Shown: piece by piece, positions 7,740 to 14,750 of the stretch
How positions within the stretch are numbered: the first letter of the stretch is position 1
Layout: each line of letters starts with the position of its first letter
NCBI GenBank assembly: GCA_026386955.1
Contig: JAPLMQ010000291.1
Coordinates: 1-32,563 of the forward strand
Origin: Planctomycetota bacterium
GTDB taxonomy: Bacteria > Planctomycetota > Phycisphaerae > Phycisphaerales > Phycisphaeraceae
DNA length: 32,563 nt
Direction: 5' to 3'
Made by a program: the position numbers and the translations under genes
Notes under the pieces: generated by a model
Told to the model about the DNA's origin: nothing
Database searches by the model: none
What the model saw: only the letters and a program-made list of their open reading frames with translations

Positions 7740-9034
7740 TCACTGCAGGAGCGAGAGCACGCTCTGCGGCGAGGACTTGGAGATCGCCACGGTCGAGGTC
7801 GCGGCCTGGACCAGGATCTGCGAACGGGTGAGGTTCGCGGTCTCCTTGGCGAAGTCGGTGTCGCGGATCGCGCTCTCGGCGGCGGAGTGCTCACGTTGCT
7901 GATGCCCAGACGGACCTGGTTGCCGATGTCGACCGAGGCGCCGAGGTTGAACTGCGCGCCGCCGCCAGTGACGGTCAGGGCGGTGAAGCTCCCGAGGGTC
8001 TGCGAGGCGGTGGTGGTCAGGTCGAGGGAGAGGGCCAGGGCGTCGGAGTTGACGCTGATGGACCCGCCCTTGCCGCGGGCCTGGAGGCCGTTGATGGTGG
8101 CGCCGACGTTCTGGCCGGCGTCGCGGACGGCGGCGCCGCCCACGAGGCTGCTGAAGGCGGTGGCGCCGGTGGTCGAGACGGTGTTCTCGTTGATCGAGCT
8201 GCCGAAGGCCACGCCGCCGGCCTGGCCGCCGCCGTTGGTGACCTTCACGCTGGTGAAGGCGTCGGTGCCCAGGTCGGTGCTCTTGATCTTCAGGTAGTTG
8301 CCGCTGGCCACCGCGGAGACGCCGGTGACGTTCTTGAAGCTGTTGATGTTGGTGGCGATGTTGGCCAGGGTCGTGCCCGAGCCGAAGCTGAAGGAGCGGG
8401 TGCCCTTGGCGCCGCCGAGCTCGAAGGCGAAGGAGGCGGTGGTCGCCGAGAGGTCCAGCGAGGTGCCGCCGGCGGAGAGGTAGACCGTGCCGTGCTGGGC
8501 CGAGGCGGTGATGACCGCGTTGACGGCGGTCGAGCCGCCGAAGGCGATCTTGGCGCCCTCGACCGAGAGGTCGGTGACCTTGGAGCTCTGGCCGGTGACG
8601 GTGAAGTCGAGCCCGCCGTTGAGCAGCTTGGTGCCGCCGAAGCTCGTGGTGGAGCTGATGCGGTCGATGGTCTGGAGGATCGAGTCGATCTGCTGCTGGT
8701 TGGCCTGGCGCTCGTCGGTCGAGAGGCCGGCGGTGTTGGCGGTGGAGGTCACCAGGCCCTGGACCTGCAGGAGCAGGCCGGAGACCTCGTTGAGGCCGCC
8801 TTCCGCGACGGTCGCCACCTGGTCGGCGCGCTCGGCGTTGGAGATCGCGGCCGTGGTGGCGGCGTTCTCGGCCCGCAGCTTCTCGCTGGCGATCAGCCCG
8901 GCCGGGTCGTCGCCGGCGCGGTTGATCCGCAAGCCGGTGCTGAGTCGCTCGAGCGACGTGCCCAGGCTCTTGTTCTGCTGGCCCAGCACGCGCTGGGCGA
9001 TGAGGGAATTGATGTTCGTGTTGATGCGGCTCAT
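7740..9034 (-). pseudogene. fliC: Second flagellin, disrupted by an internal out-of-frame deletion
   Basis: From the ATG at 9034 (GGAGA nine bases before it), about 380 codons read as a normal flagellin (MSRINTNINSLIAQR, LSTGLRINRAGDDPAGLIAS, QIDSILQTIDRIS, up to VRLGISNV). The frame then runs into proline/arginine-rich nonsense (STPPPRARSATPTSP). The conserved C-terminus resumes in another frame over the last 50 codons (EHSAAESAIRDTDFAKETA, ILVQAATST, LSLLQ, stop at 7740). Against the intact paralogue, about 65-70 residues of the C-terminal D1 helix are missing at a junction near 7889-7892 (GAGC). The product could not form a filament with both D0/D1 halves. Terminator and ribosome-binding site are intact, so this is a recent loss or an assembly error. 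Confidence 0.88.
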
Positions 9035-9334
9035 GATCAGGCTCTCCAAGAAAACGCGGGTCGGGCTCTCGCCGTCTTAACGATGCTGGGACGGCCGGCG
9101 GAAAACGTCCCTGGGTTTGCGGCCGGGCCCCGAGCCCGTGCTCTCCCGCTGATTCCACTTCCCTGGCTCTCGCCCCATTCACGGTCATCCGGGCCACACA
9201 CCCGGGTTCTGCATTCCACGCTCGGCAGGGAGTCGCTCGTGGAGCTCTGACTTTTCTCCGACATCCGCCGACCCTTTCGCCTGCATGCTGGCGTCCGGCT
9301 CCGCGGCCCCGCAGGATGAAATCCTTCGATTCCA

Positions 9335-9353
9335 TCTTGCGGCCTAGGTGCCA
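9335..9353 (-). promoter_or_regulatory. Candidate sigma-54 promoter for the second flagellin gene
   Basis: The minus strand reads TGGCACCTAGGCCGCA. It has an exact TGGCAC -24 element and a GC -12 element at the standard GG-N10-GC spacing; the -12 side has CCGCA instead of TTGCA. It lies about 300 nt before the ATG at 9034, leaving a long leader. Flagellin genes in many bacteria are sigma-54 dependent, which supports it. No activator site was identified. Confidence 0.45.
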
Positions 9354-9560
9354 TCGGAAGGCTTTTGCCGAAGATTCAGCGTGGTGCGTCTGCGCGGTTC
9401 AAAATGGGCTAGCCCGGCCCCGCGCAGGCGGCATGGAACGCGCCGCCGTCACCGCCGGCGCGTCCGGCAAACTCTTCCCAGCCCGCACAACCGTCACAGA
9501 CCCACCCCCACCCCCCGCGCCAAACGCTCCCAGGGCCGTTCCCCGCGGCCGCCCCCGCGG

Positions 9561-9588
9561 TTCACAATTCCCCCGCCGGGCCTACAAT
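9561..9588 (+). promoter_or_regulatory. scpB promoter (TTCACA / TACAAT)
   Basis: TTCACA (9561-9566, 5 of 6 to TTGACA) and TACAAT (9583-9588, 5 of 6 to TATAAT) are 16 bp apart. The predicted transcription start falls at about 9595-9596, on the second ATG of scpB. There is no Shine-Dalgarno, so the mRNA is probably leaderless. Confidence 0.6.
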
Positions 9589-9595
9589 GACGCCC

Positions 9596-10273
9596 ATGAG
9601 CGACACCACCCAGGCCACCGGCTCCTCCGACGCCCAATCCGCCCCGTCCCCCGAACCCGAAGCGGCCGCCCAAGCCGCGCAGGACGTCGTGGAACAAGGC
9701 CCCGACGATGCCGGCGACGAACTCGCCGCCGCGCCCGCCGAGCCCCTCACCCCCGAGGAGCTCGCGCTGCGCATCGAGGCGATCCTCATCGCCACCGACA
9801 AGCCGCTGACCGCCGCCCGCCTCGGCTCGCTGCTCGACGACGCGCCGGCGAAGGCGATCACCGCCGCGGTCGACTCCCTGAACGAGGTCTATGAAGGCGC
9901 TGGGCGGTCGTTCCGGATCGAGAACGTCGCGGGCGGGTGGCAGATCCTCACGCTCCCGAAGTACAAGGCCGTGCTCGCCGCGCTGCACCGCGCCCGCGAG
10001 GAGACGCGCCTGGGCCCCGCCGCGATGGAGACCCTCGCGATCATCGCCTACAAGCAGCCGATCCTCCGCGCCCAGGTCGAGGCCATCCGCGGCGTCGCCT
10101 GCGGCGAGGTGATCCGCGGCCTGATGGAGCGCCGGCTGGTCAAGATCGTCGGCCGCGCCGAGGAGATCGGCCGCCCCATCCTCTACGGCACAACCCGCAG
10201 TTTTCTCGAGGTTTTCGGCCTCGCGAGCCTCAAGGACCTTCCCAAGGTCGAGGAACTCAAGCCCAAGGCCTGA
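9596..10273 (+). CDS. scpB: Segregation and condensation protein B
   Basis: ScpB forms the SMC-ScpA-ScpB condensin that organises and segregates the chromosome. After a ~55-residue acidic, Pro/Ala-rich leader, residues ~55-215 show the two winged-helix domains of the family (EELALRIEAILIATDKPLT, GGWQILTLPKYKAVL, GPAAMETLAIIAYKQPI, VEAIRGVACGEVIRGL, LVKIVGRAEEIGRPILYG, FLEVFGLASLKDLP). The start is chosen at 9596 rather than the in-frame ATG at 9587 because the -10 box overlaps 9587 and its start site would fall on 9596. scpA, usually adjacent, is not in the window. It heads a same-strand run with the lipoprotein and the DUF58 gene. Confidence 0.93.
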   Translation: MSDTTQATGSSDAQSAPSPEPEAAAQAAQDVVEQGPDDAGDELAAAPAEPLTPEELALRIEAILIATDKPLTAARLGSLLDDAPAKAITAAVDSLNEVYEGAGRSFRIENVAGGWQILTLPKYKAVLAALHRAREETRLGPAAMETLAIIAYKQPILRAQVEAIRGVACGEVIRGLMERRLVKIVGRAEEIGRPILYGTTRSFLEVFGLASLKDLPKVEELKPKA

Positions 10274-10347
10274 GCCTTGCGGGCGGGCGTCGAGAGCGCA
10301 GCGAGCGAGCCACGGACACGAGCACCCGCACCATCAGGGAGGCCCCG

Positions 10348-10896
10348 ATGCAGCGACCGAATTTGTTCTTGTCCCGCGCCGCGTCCGCGTCTCTATATGA
10401 ATGGGTGCGCGGACAATTGAATGGACGGCTGCCCGCGGCCGCATCGGTGGCCTGCCTCGCCCTCCTGCTCGCGGCGACGTCGGGCTGCGCGTCGTACCGC
10501 CTCCGCGGGCGCGTCATCGAGGTCAAGGGCGCGGCGCCCCAGATGATCGTGGTCAACGCCGACGATCCCCGCCTGCAGCAGCCCGGCCTGCCCTACTCCT
10601 CGCTCGAAGTGACCATCGACCCCAACGCGCTCAAGCCGCTGCGCGTCCCGCTCGCCCGCGTCGACGAGCACGGCGACTTCGACATCACCATCGAGCAGCC
10701 CGGCGCGGGCGTGCTCGACTTCAAGTTGGCGGTCGTCGCCCGCTCGCAGGGACACCAGCCCCTGATCGACGAGACCAAGCTGCCCGCGAGCTTCAGGCGG
10801 ATCCTGATCCTCCTTCCGACGGGTCGCGACAACTACCGCCCGGAGGCCGACTCGCTGCAGGATTCGCTTCGATTCGAGAAGGACATGAAGCGGTAG
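10348..10896 (+). CDS. Small predicted lipoprotein, function unknown
   Basis: This is a 182-residue protein. The ATG at 10348 is preceded by AGGGAGG at good spacing. The leader has a long n-region, then the hydrophobic core VACLALLLAATSG and Cys47, an acceptable lipobox (T-S-G-C), so it is probably cleaved and lipidated. The mature part (~135 residues) looks like an all-beta domain: YRLRGRVIEVKGAAPQMIVV, SSLEVTIDPNAL, RVDEHGDFDITI, GVLDFKLAVVARS. The pattern resembles transthyretin/carboxypeptidase-regulatory-like folds (G-D-F-x-I), but I do not recognise a family. It probably acts at a membrane face in the periplasm. It lies between scpB and DUF58 in the same direction. Confidence 0.75.
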   Translation: MQRPNLFLSRAASASLYEWVRGQLNGRLPAAASVACLALLLAATSGCASYRLRGRVIEVKGAAPQMIVVNADDPRLQQPGLPYSSLEVTIDPNALKPLRVPLARVDEHGDFDITIEQPGAGVLDFKLAVVARSQGHQPLIDETKLPASFRRILILLPTGRDNYRPEADSLQDSLRFEKDMKR

Positions 10897-10942
10897 GAAG
10901 TGCGCCGGAGCCGCGGCCGGCGTATGGAATTGCGGAGGGATT

Positions 10943-10968
10943 CCTGGAATTCCCGGGGGAATTCCGGG
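10943..10968. repeat. EcoRI-rich hairpin upstream of the DUF58 gene
   Basis: GGAATTCCC (10946-10954) pairs with GGGAATTCC (10957-10965), extendable to 12 bp with one G-T pair. GATTCC and GAATTCC also recur just outside. There is no T-tract, so it is not an obvious terminator; an operator or an RNA stem is possible. Confidence 0.55.
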
Positions 10969-11014
10969 GACGGCGAGCATCGAGGGCGACGAAACTGCCT
11001 TCGGGCGCAGGGGT

Positions 11015-12221
11015 GTGACCGTGGCCAGGCCCAAAACACGCTTTTTTATCGGGCCCGGAGGCTTCCTCTTCTTCGGGGCGGCGATCCTCACGCTCATGGC
11101 GGCGATCTACACCCAAGCCAACCTCCTCTTCTGGAGCTTCGGCCTGCTGCTGGGCGCGCTGATCTCCAGCGTCGCGCTGAGTTGGCTGGTCCTGCGCGGA
11201 CTGAGCGTCAAGCGCGTCCTCCCGCCCAACGCCGTCGCGGGAGAGGCCACGGCCATCCGCTACCAGGTGACCAACCACCGCCGGTTCCTCCCTGCGTTCA
11301 GCCTCGTGGTCTCGGAGCGGTGGGACCGCAAACGAAACTGGCTGGGCTTCTCCAAGCCGGTGCCCGACAACCCGCTCGAGGGCGGCCTGCCCCGCCTGCG
11401 CGGCGCGCCCAATGGGTGGATCCTCCACCTGGGCCCGCGCCAGACCGCCCAGGCCGAGGCCGGCTGCTGGCCGATGCGTCGAGGGCAACTGAGGTTCCGC
11501 GCCATCGAGATCCAGTCCTGCTTCCCCTTCGGGATGCTCGGGCGGGCGGTGGTCTACCCCGACGAGGCGGAGCTGACCGTCTATCCGCACATCTTCCGCA
11601 TCAACCGCCTGGAAGCGCACGGCCCACACGGGGCGGCTGGTCTCGCGCGAGACCAGCCGGCCGGGCGTGACGCGGGTGATGATCCTGCTCGACTTGACGC
11701 GCCTGGGCCCCGAGGCCGCGGTGCCGCTGACGCCTCCGCCGCGGCCGCCCGGGGGCGTCGACTTCCTCGGGCGACGCCGCGTGCCGCCCCCGGAGCCCGT
11801 GCCCGACCCCGCGCATCCCTGGGTCGACGCCGAGCGGGCGATCAGCCTCGCCGCGTCGTTCATCGTCGGGGCCCACTTCCAGGGCTTCCCCGTCGGGCTG
11901 GCGGTGTCGGGCGTGGAGTGCCCGGTCTTCCGGCTCCACCACAGCCTGCCCCACCGCACGATGATGCTCGACGCCCTCTCGAACCTCGACCTCTCCCGCC
12001 GCGCCCCCAAGCTCGACTGGATGCCGCACCCCTCGCTGATCATCCGCCCCGCCGCCGCGGGCGCCGCGCCGGCCCACGGGCCCCACGGCGCGATCTGCCT
12101 CAGCGCCGCCGGCCTCGAGGACCTCGTGGTGGAGATCGAAGGCGGGGCCTCGGCCCTGCTCATCAAGTCGTCCACCCTCAAGCGGCGCACCGACCGCACG
12201 GAGGCGACGGCATGGACGTGA
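11015..12221 (+). pseudogene. DUF58 family membrane protein, frameshifted by an internal deletion
   Basis: The first ~200 codons read in one frame: two N-terminal membrane helices (GGFLFFGAAILTLMAAIYT, LLFWSFGLLLGALISSV), then a beta-domain (AVAGEATAIRYQVTNHRRF) ending VYPHIFRINRL. The last ~200 codons continue in another frame: WKRTAHTGRLVSRETSRPG, then the vWA-like strand VTRVMILLDLTRLG, to the stop at 12221. In intact DUF58 proteins roughly 25-45 residues containing the G-x-x-x-F-x-x-L-R-x-Y-x-x-G-D-x-x-R-x-I-H signature lie just before W-K; they are absent here. The junction is near 11609-11616. The start may be GTG 11015 or GTG 11021; AGGGG fits 11021 better. The stop overlaps the transglutaminase start by 10 nt, so the pair was translationally coupled. 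DUF58 proteins usually pair with a MoxR ATPase, which is not seen here. Confidence 0.82.
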
Positions 12222-14704
12222 ACCGCCTCTTCCGCCGCCTCCTGCTGGGCCAGGTGATGCTCGGGCTCATCGCCTTCTGCATCGCCGCGCAGAGCTACGG
12301 CCTGCTCCTCGCCGCCGGCGGCATCGTCCTGCTGAGCTGGTACATCGTCGAAGGCGCCGGCGGGCGTTCCCTGCCCCACTGGGCCACCGTCGCGGGCTCG
12401 GGCATCGCCGCCGGCTGGCTCCTGCTCGACCTGCCCACCTCGCGCAGCGGCTTCGTGCTGGGCATCGGCTACTTCTCGCTGGCCCTGCAGATCCTCCTGA
12501 TCTTCAGCCGCAAGACCAACCGCGAATACGCCATGATCCTCATCCTGAGCGTCATGCAGATCGTCGGCGCCAGCGTCCTGAGCGTCTCGATCCTCTACGG
12601 CCTGCTCCTGACCGCCTACTCCTGCCTCGCGATCGTCACCATCCTGGCCTTCCAGATCAAGGCCACCGGCGACCTGGTCCACGCCAACACCCGCGCCGCC
12701 CTCCCGCCCCACGCCTCCGACCCGGTGATCAACCCCGCCGCCGGACGCGGACAGCGTTGGCAGTTCCGCCTCACCGCCCTCGCCCTGGGCGCCGCCTGCT
12801 CGATCGTGGGCGCCGTCGTCTTCGTCCTCTCCCCGCGAGACGACGCCCCGCGCGTTCAGCCCCAGTTCCTCAACGAGATGCGCCCCCGCGAGGTCGGGTA
12901 CACCACCAGCGTCGACCTCACCAAGCCCCCCGAGGGCAACTCCACCAACAACAACCCCGTCGCCCACCTCACGCTCTCCTTCCACGGCCAGCCCATGCAG
13001 AACGGCGCCAACTGGCACCTGCGCGGGGCCGCCCTCGACAACTACGACCAGGGCAGCGCCACCTGGCGGCGAAGCCAGCGCATGAACGCCTCCGACGACC
13101 TCCACGGCAACGTCTCCCGCGGCATCGACCTCGCCGACACCCCCGACGGCGCGCCGATCATCGACGCCAAGGTCGTCCTCCGCTCCAACGTCGACAACAC
13201 CCTCTTCACGCTCTCCCCGGTCCTGTGGGTCCGCGCGCCCCAGCTCGAGACCGTGGTCTTCAGCCGCGAGGACCGCCGCCTGAGCGTCCGCCAGCGCTTC
13301 GCCCCGCCCCTCGAATACGAGTTCCGCAGCCTCATGATGCGCCCGGGCCTGCGCGGCGCCCCGCCCGCCGTCTCCGCCGACGCCAACCGCCCCGCCTCCT
13401 ATCCGCCCCGGCTCCGCACGACCCGCCCCAAGGCCGGCGACCTGGTCGACTCCCTCAAGGCCCAGGCGGGCCGCCTCGCCGCGGGCACCGGCTTCTTCGG
13501 GCCCGAGGACTTCGCCCGCGCCGTCGCCTCCCCCGGCCCGTCGGGCCCCGGCGATGCCCTCTCCCGCCCCGACGCGCCCGGGCCCGACGCCGCCGGCAAC
13601 GACGGCGACGACTCCATGCGCGTCTGGCAGGTCAACACCGAGCAGATCCGCACCTTCGCCCAGGGCATCCTGCGCGACGCCGGCCTCGAGCGCGACCCCC
13701 ACGACGTCAACAACCCCCGCGACCCCGAGTGCGCCCAGGCCCTCATGGCCTACCTCCGCAAGAACTACGAATACAGCCTCACCCGCCCCCCCCTCGCCGC
13801 CAACGCCGAGCCCATCACCGACTTCCTCTTCACCAACCGCCTGGGCCACTGCGAGCTCTTCGCCTCCGCCCTCACCGCCATGGCCCGCTCCCTGGGCATG
13901 ACCGCCCGCATGGTCACCGGCTACCTCGTCAACGAATACAACGAGGTCGGCGGCTACTACGTCGTCCGCCAGTCCCACGCCCACACCTGGACCGAGATCT
14001 ACTGCGGGAAGCTCGGCTGGCTCGAGTTCGACGCCACCCCCGCCGGCTCCAACGTCGCCACCAGCACCGCCCGGGGCCGGTTCGCCGCCGTCCGCGAGCT
14101 CTACGACCACGTCGAGTACTACTGGATCAGCTCGATCGTCGCCTACGACGCCCGCACGCGCAAGGAGTTCCTCGCCTTCGTCCAGCGGGCCACCTACGGC
14201 GTCGCCGACTTCGTGGGCAACTTCGCCAGCCGCACGTGGCACGCCTGGGTCACCTCGAAGTTCCTCAGCGGCATCGGCGGCAAGCGGATCATCGCCGGTG
14301 TCATGCTCGGCGTGATCGTCCTCGCCTCGCTCGCCAGCCTCCTGCGCGTCCTGCTCCTGCGCCGACGCCGCATCAAGACCCTCGACCTCCGCGGCGTGCC
14401 CCGAAGCCAGCGCCCCGCCCTCCTGCGCAGCCTCCGCTTCTATATGGACACGCTCGACCTCCTCGAGCGCCACGGCCACATCCGCCCCGCCTCGCAGAGC
14501 CCCATGAACTTCGCCGACGCCGTCGCCCGCGCCGCCCCCGACCGCCTCGCCCCCGTCACCGACCTCACCGAGGCCTTCTACGAGCTCCGCTTCGGCGGCC
14601 GGACGTTCGACGAGGCCTTCCACGCCCGCGTCCGCGAAAAGCTGCGCCAACTCGAAGCCGGCCTCCGCGCGGCGCCCCCCGCCGCCCCCCGCTCCTCAGA
14701 CTGA
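12212..14704 (+). CDS. Membrane transglutaminase-like protein (DUF3488 / Transglut_core / DUF4129, TgpA-like)
   Basis: This 830-residue protein resembles TgpA. Five or six N-terminal membrane helices (~10-205) precede a large periplasmic part. The papain-like transglutaminase core has the full triad: Cys547 (GHCELFASALTAMA), His591 (SHAHTWTEIY) and Asp607 (FDATPAGS). A further helix (~690-715, IIAGVMLGVIVLASLASLL) leads to a cytoplasmic tail of the DUF4129 type (FYMDTLDLLERHGHIRP, FYELRFGG). It is probably a protein cross-linking or peptidase-like enzyme at the periplasmic membrane face; the substrate is unknown. The ATG at 12212 overlaps the upstream DUF58 stop. One long open frame joins it to the start of DUF58, but its middle ~190 residues are out-of-frame sequence, so it is not a true fusion. 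Confidence 0.92.
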   Translation: MDVNRLFRRLLLGQVMLGLIAFCIAAQSYGLLLAAGGIVLLSWYIVEGAGGRSLPHWATVAGSGIAAGWLLLDLPTSRSGFVLGIGYFSLALQILLIFSRKTNREYAMILILSVMQIVGASVLSVSILYGLLLTAYSCLAIVTILAFQIKATGDLVHANTRAALPPHASDPVINPAAGRGQRWQFRLTALALGAACSIVGAVVFVLSPRDDAPRVQPQFLNEMRPREVGYTTSVDLTKPPEGNSTNNNPVAHLTLSFHGQPMQNGANWHLRGAALDNYDQGSATWRRSQRMNASDDLHGNVSRGIDLADTPDGAPIIDAKVVLRSNVDNTLFTLSPVLWVRAPQLETVVFSREDRRLSVRQRFAPPLEYEFRSLMMRPGLRGAPPAVSADANRPASYPPRLRTTRPKAGDLVDSLKAQAGRLAAGTGFFGPEDFARAVASPGPSGPGDALSRPDAPGPDAAGNDGDDSMRVWQVNTEQIRTFAQGILRDAGLERDPHDVNNPRDPECAQALMAYLRKNYEYSLTRPPLAANAEPITDFLFTNRLGHCELFASALTAMARSLGMTARMVTGYLVNEYNEVGGYYVVRQSHAHTWTEIYCGKLGWLEFDATPAGSNVATSTARGRFAAVRELYDHVEYYWISSIVAYDARTRKEFLAFVQRATYGVADFVGNFASRTWHAWVTSKFLSGIGGKRIIAGVMLGVIVLASLASLLRVLLLRRRRIKTLDLRGVPRSQRPALLRSLRFYMDTLDLLERHGHIRPASQSPMNFADAVARAAPDRLAPVTDLTEAFYELRFGGRTFDEAFHARVREKLRQLEAGLRAAPPAAPRSSD

Positions 14705-14750
14705 CAAAACCCGAACCCACCTCCACCCGCCCGGGCGATTACACTACGGC

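Larger units (their letters stand above)
9035..9595. other. 561-bp divergent non-coding region between flagellin and scpB
   Basis: This holds the long leader and candidate sigma-54 promoter of the left-pointing flagellin and the promoter of the right-pointing scpB. No open frame in it looks like a gene, and I saw no repeat or RNA gene. Confidence 0.6.

Noticed and set aside
7523..7889. Extension of the second flagellin beyond its deletion to a stop at 7523
   Set aside because: After the junction this frame gives only Pro/Arg-rich sequence and runs through the terminator; the true C-terminus is in another frame, ending at 7740.
10793..14650. A very long open frame on the minus strand
   Set aside because: It lies opposite the DUF58 and transglutaminase genes, has low-complexity Glu/Gly/Ala/Val composition and no domain; it is a high-GC antisense shadow.
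11015..14704. A single 1229-codon open frame that would make a DUF58-transglutaminase fusion
   Set aside because: The middle ~190 residues are Arg/Pro/Ala-rich out-of-frame sequence; the real DUF58 C-terminal half is in another frame and ends at 12221, and the transglutaminase has its own overlapping start.
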